DNA from: Gnetum montanum
Taxonomy: Eukaryota; Streptophyta; Gnetopsida; Gnetales; Gnetaceae
Assembly (NCBI GenBank): GCA_015680685.1
Contig: MNCI01017882.1
Location: 91,299 to 155,298, forward strand
Direction of reading: 5' to 3'
Length of the DNA: 64,000 nucleotides
Shown here: positions 23,181-34,020 of the stretch, piece by piece
Layout: each line of letters begins with the position of its first letter
How positions within the stretch are numbered: position 1 is the stretch's first letter
Translations under genes and position numbers: made by a program
Notes under the pieces: model-generated
The model's input: the letters and a program-made list of their open reading frames with translations, nothing else
What the model was told of the DNA's origin: nothing
Database searches by the model: none

Positions 23181-24200
23181 TCACTATTCATTATTAACAT
23201 TGAAAATATTTTTATTTTTTATTTCAATAGATTTGCAAAGTTCAAAGATTTTTATATTCTATTTTTTTCATATTATTGATATCAGTTATATTTTCTACCA
23301 GATGATGAGTTGGCAATGCTAGTTTAGGTAGTATCTAATAGTGGTTTGGGTAGTCATAAAAGCTAAAATAATTCAAGTTTTGAAAGTTGAATATAAAGAT
23401 AAAGTGCTAAAGCATGTAATGTATGAGGAAATGATGAGGAGATGTGTTAGAAGATCACTATATTGAAACTTAAGTTTACTACTTGGGAAGGCAAGACTGT
23501 AGTAAACTTAAATCATGATAAACTAAAGAAATCATTGAAATAGAAAATTATATGAAAACTAAAATCATCACATTGGAAGCTATTATTGAAGCAAATCCAA
23601 AAAAAAAGTTGCTTGAGAAAATTGGTGAAGAAGCTCACAAGGATTTGATAATACATGAACTTCTCAATAAAGAAAAAGACATCAAGAAAAAGCCTTTAAT
23701 CTCCATTTTGTTAAGATAGAAAAAAAAAATAAAGACCTAGTTTAAGAAGTGAAAACAATGATAAAAGCCATAATGCACATTGAACAACCTAAAATATAGG
23801 AGGCAATTTATTTTGGGCCTAAAAATGGTAAACTTAGGCACATTGTTGTCAAATTTCATGACATAGATGATAGATCCAAAGTTCAAGAATATCATAGTGA
23901 CTAAAAGGACACTTGTATAAAAATATCTATAGAATAGATGAATGTGAAGGAAATAAGAGAAAAACGTTTTGTGGCACTTTTGAATGCAACAAGTAATGTA
24001 GTAATTACTAAAATTAAATATTCAAAAAACTTCACAAAGAATATCTTCATTGTGGATTTTTAAATATTGATGAATCAATAGTAGATAAAGTGAAGGCACT
24101 ATATAATATATATCTATTTAGTAAATTTGACATTTTTGGCATTACTTGGACATAGGAAACTAAATACTCTTTATAAATTTTTTTGTTTTATCTTTTCCTT
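23181..24200 (+). other. AT-rich region with lysine-rich coding-like remnant
   Basis: Around 23550-23700 and 23810-24060 the plus strand shows short open stretches rich in Lys, Glu and Ile (LEAIIEANPKKKLLEKIG; HIVVKFHDIDDRSKVQEY), broken by stops. Given the LINE endonuclease remnant downstream, this may be the first ORF of the same non-LTR element. I cannot confirm that. Confidence 0.3.
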
Positions 24201-24970
24201 TGATGAGTGGCTAGGTACCCAACGTCCAACCATGTGAATCACGGGCGTTCACATGTAACTTGGTCAAATTCTGGATACTGCAAGCACTTGGCATACACCA
24301 GACCCTAACCAGCAAAACCTTGGGTTAGAATGGTTGTTGTCTTCCCAACCTCACTTGTGATGTCCTAATTGCGAGTGGCTAATTCTTGAAATGGAAAGTA
24401 AGGAATGGAATATTACATAATCTATAATTATCCTAATCTATATCTTAACTCTTCCTAGCATAAGTATCCAATCACATCTTTTGTGCACATCCTGAGCATC
24501 CCCTAACCACTACTGGGTTACCAGACGTTAAGCGTCACTGGGTTACCATGTGTTAGGTTTACGTTCAAGATGGTCGTACTTATGGTTTCTACGAACTATA
24601 AAAGAGCGATGGAAATTAGAGTAATAACAACGATAACTTAAGGAATTATTAAAGCATAGAAATGTTAAACTATTAAATGCATCAAAAGACTAAGTCCAAC
24701 TGCTGCAAGGAATGCTTGAAAAGCTCGTCTTTATTGCCGTTCACGCCAATGGGCTCAGGTACATCAACACTTGAATAAACAGCTAGACACCTTTCTTACA
24801 CCTACTGCAGGCACTTGGAAAATATTCTAACTCTCGCGAAAACAAACTACAAGAGCTTCGCTACAACTACCAAAAAGGTACCTAAGTGTGGCAGAAGCCC
24901 ACTTATTTATAAGCTAAAACAGGCTCTACGTAAACGGGGCCACGTGGATGTGATGATCGGCCACATTGTA
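24201..24970 (-). repeat. Isolated truncated LTR of the W subfamily
   Basis: Left border TGATGAGTGGCTAGG. On the minus strand TATAAAT lies at 24905-24911, preceded by a block equivalent to GTGGCCCCGTTTACGTAG, which matches the U3 of the LTR at 42262-43151. The distal U3 and the TGATGAAG start are missing. No PBS or polypurine tract lies on either side, so it is a solo, truncated copy. Confidence 0.75.
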
Positions 24971-25079
24971 GAAGAACTTTTGGAGGTTTGGTTATTTTGA
25001 TTTGAAATTCTTTGCATAAGCAATTTCAAATAGAAAAGGTAAATAAATATAGTTACTATGTTTAGCTACTCTCTATGAA

Positions 25080-26170
25080 TAAGAAGGTTTATCATGGGAT
25101 TTCTACTTGTAATCCCTCAACATGGATATTTCTAGTTTTGATCAAAGAGAGAAAATTTACATATGTGGCCACTTTAATACCAAAATTAGTTCTAATCAAA
25201 TCCTCATTAATCACTAGAATTCTTAAGATTTTTTAGAATCTAAAAAAAGTGCAAAATGGAATTGGTGCTTTGAAGATAAATAATTTAATCATAAAGGAAA
25301 ATATTTATTAAATTGGGAATAAGGACTAGATCTACTAGTTCTAAATTGCATCAATAAATATATAAAATCAAATGACTTCACTTTTGTAGGATCATATGGT
25401 AACTCCATAGTATTAATTTTCTTGTTTATAGCTCAGAGAATGTTAGTAGCATCAAATGTTTTGAAGTATGTGAAGAAATATACAATATTGGCATTGCCCT
25501 TTATACTTCATGTTATTAATAGATACACAATATATTAGATATTCTAGAAGGTAAAAGCACTTTAGACTTGCTATAAAAATGAAGAAGGATTTTCAAAATA
25601 GAATTTAAAAGATTTGGAATCCAAGTGTGAGTTGTACAGACATTCTAATTACAATTATCCTAAATATTTCCAAAAGCCAAAATATAAACAATCAACAATG
25701 GTTTGATAAAGAATGCAAGACAACTAGAATTTTATTTAAGACATGGAAGTCATTAAAAATTATCAAGTCATAAAATTTTGATTCAAATTATGAAGAGGAA
25801 ATTTTTTAGATAGATAAAATAGTTTATTAGATATGATAAATAAAGATTTGAAATGTTTTTTACAGTTTATTTTAAGGTAGGAGAAAAACAAACTATGCTT
25901 TTGCTTTCAAAGATATTAAAAATTTTCATGAGCCTTATTTCATGATGATGAAAAAATAGAAGATTTTCATAATAATGATAATACATTATTCATTTTTTAA
26001 TAGGAGATAGAAAAACTAGCATAAAGAAAAGTTGTTGATGTAAATAACTTATATGAATAAATGCATAAATGGAGAGGGCCATTGGTATAAAATCCCATCT
26101 AGAAGAATTTAAATTTGTTTGTGCAAGTAGGGTTCTTTGGAGCTTTAGGGAGGGGGGGTGCGATGTAGCC
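25080..26170 (+). pseudogene. LINE-type endonuclease remnant
   Basis: The plus strand contains ICGHFNTKISSNQ (compare the CGDFN motif of APE-type endonucleases), then GLDLLVLNC and NDFTFVGSYGNSIVLI, in the order of the C-terminal half of a LINE endonuclease. Stops and frame changes are common. The element is cut by the LTR at 26175. Non-LTR retrotransposons use this domain to nick target DNA. Confidence 0.45.
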
Positions 26171-26174
26171 TCGT

Positions 26175-26815
26175 TGATGAGTGGTGATGTACCCCTACAC
26201 TCAACCATACGAATACGAGCGTTTCACGCACAATCTGGTCAAACTCCAAGGACCAAGTGCTTATGCGCCTTAATGGAACACTCAGGGTTAATTAATCGTT
26301 GTCTTCCCAAACTTACTTGTATTGTCACAGTTGTATGGTTAAGTTTGAGGTATATGATTTTTATAGCTTTTGTATTTTTTATGTATTCTGCTAATAAAGG
26401 AGAGGGAGAGAGAACTAAGTGGCTAACTTACATTAACTATTCATTAATTAAGTTCTAAATGTTCCTAACACCAGTATCCATTCCCACTTGCCGTACACAT
26501 CCTGAACCAGTGCAACGCTGCTGGGATTACCAAACGCTAATTGTTACTGGGTTACCAAGTGCTACACGCATGCTTGAAGTGGTTGTACTGAGTGTATTTA
26601 ACTAAGGGGGTTGAAGGTTGAGAGAAATATTAATTAACTAGAAAAGCGTTAAACAATCATTAATTACTAATTAGCTTAATTTGTATGCTGCAAGGTTTNA
26701 TTTTGGAACCAAGGGTGCCGCCTCTTATTTATAGAAGATGAGGTAGGATGCGATATCGCGTATGCGATATCGTGTGGTGGATGTGATATCGCGTGCATGA
26801 TATCACGGTTATCAT
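26175..26815 (-). repeat. 3' LTR of element A, internally shortened at an N
   Basis: The TGATGAG border is at 26175 and the U3 end at 26815 (TTATCA, one change from CTCATCA). The N at 26699 replaces about 200 bp that are present in both LTRs of Y at the equivalent place. TATAAAT lies at 26728-26734 in reverse. Confidence 0.8.
26752..26806 (-). promoter_or_regulatory. U3 palindrome array of element A, four units
   Basis: GATAT cores start at 26753, 26767, 26786 and 26800: spacing 14, 19 and 14. Units read GCGATATCGCG, GCGATATCGTG, GTGATATCGCG and ATGATATCACG. These are the best-preserved palindromes of the window. Confidence 0.65.
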
Positions 26816-28744
26816 ACTCCCATGACTGAATGAAAACTCGTCCTCGAGTTCCTTACAAAATATTGGGAAGGTATGGGATTATTGACTTGAATGACAACTA
26901 ATGGTGAATGGGATGACATGTGAACAGATCAACATTACAATACATGACAACATTAGTGTTCATGACTACAAGAGTGAACACTATACACAATTGACATCCA
27001 GCCTTATTTGGCAACTGAGAGAGAAGAGAGAGAGAGAGAGAGAGAAAAGGAAAAGATGTGTTGCTGCCGACACCAAAATTGCACCTTCCATTGTCCATCC
27101 ATAGCCATGCCATCTATCTTGTTCCTTGCATAACTGTTCCAGCACCAGTCCATCCTGAGTGTTTCCTCCAGGTCTATTCCATTATTGTATGATTGCCATC
27201 TGCACACACAACACAGTCACATATGAGCAAGGATAAGTGAATTACAATATAGTTGATACCTTGCCTCGATGTAAGATCCATTAGCTGAGTTGTGATATGG
27301 CCAATACGGATTCTAGAGATATAACATTGGTGACTACCCAAGGTGTAGGGGTTAGGAAAAATTGAAAAAATTGGACCAGGGCCCCCATGACTAAGAGCAA
27401 TCCTCCAGTAGCGATAGAATAGAAAAAGATAAGGAATAAGAAAGATGGAGAAAAAGAAACAATAACAACATCGATAAAATGGATGTCAAAGATGGAAATG
27501 AAACAAAAAAAATGTTGATTGTGGAAATTTTTAAGGGAAAGAAGTTAATTGATGCACCAAATAGGAATGCCAATGGGTCCTCCCCAAAGTAGGCTCATGC
27601 CCTTTATGCCCTGAAAACCCCACATTTAAAGAGTCTATAGGCTCTGGAAATGTCATTTGGAAGCAAGAGTTAAAGACTTAACCACAAGAATCCACCAAAG
27701 AGAAAATAATGCATCAACCAAGATAGAGACTACTGATACAACTGGCAATGAAGTGGGAAATGAAAAAAGAATGATGGGAAGAAGAGAATGGAATGGAGTC
27801 CCAAGAACAAGGTGGTGTACAGCCCCTTGTGTATTTATGGTTAATGTGACTAAGTAGATCTCATTCCAAATCCAGCCTCAAACAATCCACATCCAGTGAC
27901 TTCACATTAATACACTTGGCCAATCCATCCACTTGAAGTAACAATAATGCTTCCACCAAAGAGTCAACACCATTCTAAGGAAAATGAGAAAGGGAGAAGT
28001 AGGAAGGGAGAAAGGGCCTTAGTTAGAGGAAACATGTTTTTTTAGTTCCATAACCAGTGCTTGTAGCCCAGATGATTATTTTGGCTAAGGGGTGTGCTTT
28101 GAATTCTCACTATTTTTTTTTCTTTTTTGCATGAGAACCACACCATGCAAAGACTTATTTTTATTGGCTCAATTTCCCAATAATGGAGCAATGTCAAAAT
28201 GGTAAGGAAAACTCAAGAAGAAAACATCCAAGCACCCAAGAGAATAGCCAACACAAATGCATCAAATCCCTTTGAAGTCACACCCTTCTTAGTCCTTAAG
28301 TCCTTCTTTAGTTTGAGAAATGCCCAGTCACCAATTCGTTAATAGTTTTATTATTAAAGAAGGGGACTGTACAGTTCCAAGCCAAGAGAGACCATAGAAA
28401 TTCATGGATGCATGGATGACGTGGACTCATTGCCTGTTATATCAAAAGAACCATACCTTAGTATCAACATTATAGCTCAAAGGTAAAAACCAAACATTAG
28501 CAACCAATAGAATACAGTTCATACCACCATCAGGAGCACTTATTAGATGATGAATCTAACAAAACAAAAACAACAAAGACAAAAACAAAAACAAAACAAA
28601 ACAAGACAATAGAAAAAAAAAAAAACAAACAGTCACACAAAGAAATGAGAAAGTATAAACGATGTTGCAAAACAAAAATAAGAAAAATTAAAGAAATTTG
28701 TAAAATAAAAATGTGTAAAACAAAAACTTAAAAAAGAACTGAGG
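26816..28744 (-). other. 3' non-coding region of element A
   Basis: It begins (on the minus strand, just before the LTR) with the polypurine tract GTCATGGGAGTA and the upstream CTCGAGGACGAGTTTTC motif. It is homologous to 53862-56320 in element Y. Contents: a GA microsatellite at 27017-27045, a polypurine-like motif at 27381-27396, the conserved AATGGGTCCTCCCCAAAG at 27572-27589, and an A-rich tract at 28560-28740. No coding domain was recognised. Confidence 0.6.
27381..27396 (-). promoter_or_regulatory. Polypurine-tract-like motif in 3' non-coding region
   Basis: The minus strand reads CTTAGTCATGGGGGCC. The homologous copy in Y is at 54991-55010, and element W has a similar one at 38935-38953. 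Confidence 0.45.
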
Positions 28745-29990
28745 GCCTCAAATGGTTAGAAAAGGTGGTCGTCTCCCTCATGACTGAGTTGGAAGGAGGA
28801 GATCCGAAATAGTGAGTAGGGTCATCCCTTCTCAGAGGTATTATGTGCACTAACCATTCTAAATTCATGGCAGGGTTTGGTCTATTGCACATTGACTAAT
28901 AATCTCTTATCAGGGCTCTCGGGTTTGTATATGGTCATGGCCCCTGAAGGAAAGGTTGCATGAATAATGTAAGGTCCTTCCCACAATGTTTGAAATTTTG
29001 TGCGTTGTGGCACATGTGTGGGGTTCCAGTAGAGAACCTTATCTCCTGGTTGATACTAAACCTTTCGAATCTTCAAGTCATGACATTTCTTGTTATATGC
29101 CTTGTGCAACTCATTTGATGGCAAGACAGCTAATCAATTTTTGTCTAGCACATTTAAAGTTACCAACCTTTGTTTTTGTGCTAGATCAAGATTGAGTTGG
29201 AGGTCACAAGCCATTGATAGTGTATGAAGTTCAGTTTGAATTGGAAGCATTGGAAGCTTTCTGTACACTAACTCATAGGGAGGGTAGCCTATAGGGAGTT
29301 TCCAAGTGGAGCAGTATGTCCAAAGAGCATCATTCAGTTTAGTGCTCCAATCTCGCCTATATTTGCTAATTGTCCTAGTCAATATTTTAGTGATCTCCTT
29401 GTTGGTGACCTCAGCTTGTCCATTAGCTTAAGGGATGATAAGGTGTAGTCAATTTATGTTCAACCCCTAAGTGTTGCATTAACTTTTGAAAAGTTACACC
29501 TGTGAAGTGTGTTCCGTTATCTGAAATAAGTGCATGTGGCACACCAAACCTATTTACGATTTGTTGTTGCACAAATCGTGCAGTTGTAGATGATGTGTAG
29601 TCTTTAATAGTAGCTGCTTCAACCCATTTTGTTAAATAGTCTATGACAACTACAATGTAAGCTTCTCCATTGGACATTGGTGTAATGGGCCCCATAAAGT
29701 ATATTCCCCAAATGTCGAAGGGTTCTAACGGTTGAATCCATTGTTGTAGACCCTCCATTTTAGCAGTCAATCCCCCATCACATTGAAAGTGAGCACAAGA
29801 TCAGAAAAATTGCTGGGCATCCCAAAATAATGTTGGCTAGTAATATCCTACAAGCAAAATCTTAATAGTTGTTCATCTCCTCGCATAGTGACCCCCACAA
29901 GGGACCTCATGAGTGTCTTAGAGAACTCTCAGTTGGTCTACCTTAGGCACACACCATCGAACCAAGCCATCAGGACACACTTTGTAAAGT
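28745..29990 (-). pseudogene. Integrase of element A
   Basis: The catalytic core reads FDIWGIYFMGP, then DYLTKWVEA, ISDNGTHFTG and LTTPYHP at 29770-29423. The first catalytic Asp (normally GIDFMGP) is Tyr here, so the enzyme is dead even apart from the stops. The C-terminal part continues through SKYRRDWSTKLNDALW (29382-29134) and KVLYWNP, and ends SSFQLSHEGDD at about 28770. The LSHEGDD codons overlap a polypurine-like motif. Integrase joins the DNA copy to the chromosome. Confidence 0.8.
28771..28788 (-). promoter_or_regulatory. Polypurine-tract-like motif at the end of integrase
   Basis: The minus strand reads AACTCAGTCATGAGGGAGAC, one base off the TCAGTCATGGGGG form. Equivalent sites occur at the integrase end in elements W and Y. 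Confidence 0.45.
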
Positions 29991-30058
29991 TTTCCATTGA
30001 TCTCCATGAAGTACTTGGCTCTATGAAGGAACTATTGTTTTTTCCTAAGGTCTAGCTC

Positions 30059-31888
30059 CTATGGTGTTTGTTGAGTAAGGAGATAGGTGAGAATGCTACT
30101 ATACCAATTCGTCTCCATGGGTAGTTGGTTATTCACTACATCAGCAAAGATGGCTTCATCAGGAAAATGATCAGACATTACATATTTATCCTCTTTGTTG
30201 TCCCAGCGCAACCAAGATAAATGATCTACAACTACGTTCTCGGTGCCTTTTCGATCGATCATCGTTAGATCGAACTCCTGTAGAATTACCAGCCATCGTA
30301 TAATATGAGGGCTAACCGTTGGCTTGTTCATGAGGAATCTAATTGCACTATGACCCATGTGGATGAACACTTTGTAACCTAACACATAGTGCCTAAACTT
30401 ATCCAGTGCAAACACTATAGCCAGTAATTCTTTCTCTATAGTTGTGTAGTTACTTGCACAGTGGATGTAGTAAAGGCATTTTTGGCCATCTAACTATGTA
30501 AGTACAGCTCCTAAGGCATAATTGGACATGTCAATCATCATGTGGAATGGTCTGGACCAGTTAAGAGCTTGTAGAATGGAAGTTTCTACTAGCTTTCATT
30601 TCAGGGTTTGGAATGCTCGTTCACATTCCCTGGTCCACACAAAAGGTACGTCCTTCTTTGTTAGCTCTACCAACAGTTTGGCAATCTTGGAGAAGTTCTC
30701 AATGAATCTCCTATAGTAGCTAGTGCATCCAAGGAATGATCAAATGTCTTTGACAATTTCTGATTGACAGGTGATTCCTTGGATAACCCTAATTTTATCT
30801 GGGTCTACCTCTATTCCTGCATGTGAAACCTTATGCCCAAGTACTATGCCTTCTTGGACCATTAAATGGCTTTTCTGCTAATTGAGCCTTAGATTAGTTT
30901 CTATGCATCTTTTCAGCACTTGCTCTAATCGACCCAAGGCTTGATTAAAACTTGTTCCATAGGTGGAGAAGTTGTCCATAAAGACTTCCACTCTGTTCCC
31001 TATCTACTGTTGGAATATGCTTAGAACTAAGCGTTGAAACGTGGCAGGAGCATTACACAAGGCAAACAACATTTTTTTATACGCAAACATTCCCCAAGGA
31101 TTGGTGAACGTTGTCTTGGCTTGGTCTTCTGGGGCTATCTGTATTTGGTTGTATTCGCTATAGTCATCTAGGAAACTGTAATAGTGATGCCCTGCTATGG
31201 TGTCTAAGACTTGGTCAACAAATGGCAATGGAAAGTAATCCTTAAATGTTACCATTTTTAGCAGCCTAAAATCTATGCACGCCCTCCATTTCCTTTTCTT
31301 TTTAGGCATGATTACCATAGGGCTAACCCATTCACTATCAACAATGGGATATATGAACCCAGCCTTAAGAAGCTGTTCTATTTCTTCTTTTACTACTTGC
31401 TTCAATTCTGGGTTCAATCGTCTCTGTAGTTGTTTTCAATGTTTCATGGAGGGGTCAATGTAAATCCTATGCTGGCATATCCTAGGATCTATTCCAGTTA
31501 ATGTGGGATATGACCAAGCAAAGGCTTTTGACCACTTATTTATTACCTTCAGCAATCTTCCTTTTTGTTTGGAAGCAAGTCTTGCATTGATGATTCTGAG
31601 TTTTCCATTTTCAAGAATCATATATTCTAGACTGGTGGGCAATGGTTTCAATTCTAGGGGCTCTTGTTTGAATTTTTCAGGAATTTCCAACTTCCCCCAT
31701 TTGATGTTTTCAAGGTTAAGGCTTGGAAGTTGGCAGCAGACTTGCTCTAGTGCATCTATGCTTTCGATGTAAGCACAAGTTATTCTCTCAGTTAGTTCCA
31801 TGCACATTAGTGATTGCTCTCTTGATCAACTATCAGCCATTGGGTGTCTTCTTGTCGTGTGGCTACTGCATACAAGCACTTTTGTATG
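30059..31888 (-). pseudogene. pol: Protease-RT linker, RT and RNase H of element A
   Basis: From 31807 downward: a linker, then AFAWSYPTLTGIDPRI, then the RT fingers (DSEWVSPMVIMPKKKRKW), CIDFRLLKMVTFKDYFPLPFVDQ and FLDDYSEYNQIQIAPEDQ. The catalytic segment VFMDNFSTYG near 30.97 kb has the second Asp changed to Asn. RNase H shows GHSAIRFLMNKPTV and RWLVILQEFDLTMIDRKGTEN at 30415-30230. With the altered RT active site and several stops, the polyprotein is inactive. It is closest to Athila/Tat-type RTs, judging from the FMD(D)FSxYG segment. Confidence 0.8.
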
Positions 31889-32088
31889 TGATGAGCGGCG
31901 AGGTACCCCTACGCTCAACCATACAAATACGAGCATTCACGCATGATCCAATTGAACTCCGCGAACAGGCTAGTTATGGTATCTAGATAGTTACATGTTG
32001 ATCGCAGTTCACGACCTTCCCACCTGGACTAGTATTTGCTTTGTCACGTATGGTTTAGTCGATGCATTGACTGAATGACACTTCATCA
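31889..32088 (-). repeat. 3' LTR of element B with large internal deletion
   Basis: The first 172 bp match the 5' LTR at 36149, then the sequence jumps at 32060/32061 to the U3 start (on the minus strand TGATGAAGTGTCATTCAGTC), like the U3 start of the 42262 LTR. About 650-700 bp are missing, including TATA and any palindrome array. Confidence 0.75.
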
Positions 32089-32125
32089 TACCCCCACAAC
32101 TGAGTAAAAACTCGTCCTCGAGTCA
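32089..32125 (-). other. Polypurine tract and CTCGAGGACGAG motif of element B
   Basis: On the minus strand CTCGAGGACGAGTTTTTACT is followed by CAGTTGTGGGGGTA directly at the LTR start. The same pair precedes the 3' LTRs of A, W and, with changes, Y and element 2. Confidence 0.7.
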
Positions 32126-32249
32126 AAAAAAGTGAGGAACAAGCTCAATTGAATACATAGTGGATAGGTATGGGATTATGGATTGACTAGAAATTTATTC
32201 ATGCCGCAATGGAGAATTAAACAAAATTTGGACACATACACAAAAGACA

Positions 32250-32698
32250 AAACTTGTGGAACTCATGTGGGTCCTGGTAGTGGTGGCTCCTCCATGGGTA
32301 CCTTCGCTTTGTCCTGTGCATCAAGCTTTTGAGATTGATACCATTGAAGAAGCACCTAATGTTTCTCCTCTTCTATTTGAGGATTATGAGCCGTCCATGC
32401 TGATGTTCCAATGTTTGATGGAGTCGGCACTTTTCATGGACACGACAGTTGTGGGAAGACTTGATTAGCCTTGACATGCCATGCCGCAAATAGTCATCAT
32501 TCCTCTTTATAGGCTTGGGCCCTGACCTCTCCTCCCTTTGCTTGGATAGATTATGTAGCAACAGGAGTTTCATGATGGATGCTAAATGATGGCCTTCTGC
32601 TTTGCATGTTCTGCATGAGGTCCTTGTCCTCTGCCTCCCCTATGTTGTTCGATTACACCTTGAGAAGGTCCTCCATGTTGTCGTCTTTTAGGGGCCAT
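32250..32698 (-). pseudogene. Shortened accessory ORF of element B
   Basis: It starts at 32698 directly after a TGATTATAG acceptor-like site with MAPKRRQHGGPSQG, a basic N-terminus. It then joins, without the middle domain and coiled coil, to a tail equivalent to the last part of the long copy in X (the ADSIKHQNI region). Element 2 has the same short form (44011-44480), so the deletion was inherited by a subfamily. Confidence 0.5.
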
Positions 32699-34020
32699 CT
32701 ATAATCACACAAGGATCAATCATTAGTAAGGTTATTGAAAAAGTTCAATGATTTTATACCTTACTCATTGCCTTTAATAAATATTGCATTCTTTACTTAG
32801 TGTGATTTTAGAGTTAGAAATTTTTTCAAGAAAGTTGCCCTAAAAGTTTAATGATGGACCTAGTTTTGAGAAACGTTTGATAAAATAATGACAAAGGAAA
32901 GAATAGATTTGGCAATGAAATACCCGAAGGGTATAAGATGATGTGGTGGTGTGCAACAATGTACAAATTACAAAAGTCATGCAAGTGGGTCCTTCCCAAA
33001 GCAGGTTCCAACCTATATGCCCTTGTGTAACCACACCTTAGGATATCCATAGGCACTAGAAGGGTTAAATGTAATCTATACTGATGCAACAAAACACACA
33101 CATGTTGATACCACCGTGATGAGGTATGACATGAGTCACAAATACATGAACAACGAGATGGAATGAATCGGAGAAGGGATTGCACAGATTGGGACGTGAA
33201 GTAACTGACTCAGGGCATAATGAATCCTACGTGTAAAGCATGATTAACATGTCATCAACCCATATTTCCAAGATCAAGACCAAGTCCATTCCTCTAATCA
33301 GTGACATCGCATTGTTTCATCCCATGATGAGCAACTATGAGAGTGCCATAACAACAAGGCATACGATCACTTGGCGTTTTATTCAAGGGAGGAGTGATTT
33401 TTGTTTTGTGGCACTTCCTTTTTCTTTTTCTTTTCTATCTTTCTCTTTTTTTGAATACTGAATCCAGAGAAGCCGCCAACCATCAGGCATGGGTGCATGT
33501 CTTTCTAGTGGGACCCCCTAGAACAACATTGGATTTTTGAGTGCCCATATGATTACTCTTACTCCCATTTTTTGTTAGATCTACAAGGATCTTAGTACAA
33601 CCACGTTGCATGACAACTCCCACAGACGTCACCAAAGAGAATCCGCAAGTCCCCTTGATGTCACACCCTAATCATTCCCTCTTGGTCCATCCTTCTTCGT
33701 TCTGGGTACAATGAACACAAAATTAATTTTAAGTTCTAAGAATGTTAAGAATATCACTATACCCTCGAACAGACCCTCTTATTTATAGAATGGATGAGTA
33801 GGTGCAATGGGCTCATTATCCACATAATTGATCGCCCAAGACTTAATAACATAGAACACAGCTCAACCAATGATGCGCATGAGTGTTTTATTCGTAGATG
33901 AGATTACTCATAAAAAGATAAAAAGACAAAAAGATAAAACAATAAATTAAAAGGTGAAAAATTGGAAAACAAAAAGTTGAAAAATTAAAGAAACAGAAAA
34001 CATTTATTAATTCTGTGTTG
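32699..34020 (-). other. Non-coding block of element B
   Basis: It aligns with 7690-8980 of X, except that the GATATC/TATA promoter-like segment of X (8430-8500) is absent here. The conserved AGTGGGTCCTTCCCAAAG lies at 32984-33001. TTACTAATG and the acceptor-like TGTGATTATAG lie at 32699-32735 on the minus strand. Confidence 0.55.

Larger units (their letters stand above)
26175..31888 (-). mobile_element. Element A: Ty3/gypsy element with pol, 3' half
   Basis: 3' LTR (26175-26815), polypurine tract, about 1.9 kb of 3' non-coding sequence, integrase, RNase H, RT, then the protease-RT linker up to 31888. There element B has inserted in the segment that in Y reads SIQKCLYVAT. The expected continuation (protease, gag, 5' LTR) is not found on the other side of B, so it has been deleted. 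The LTR and 3' non-coding part are closest to element Y. Confidence 0.75.
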
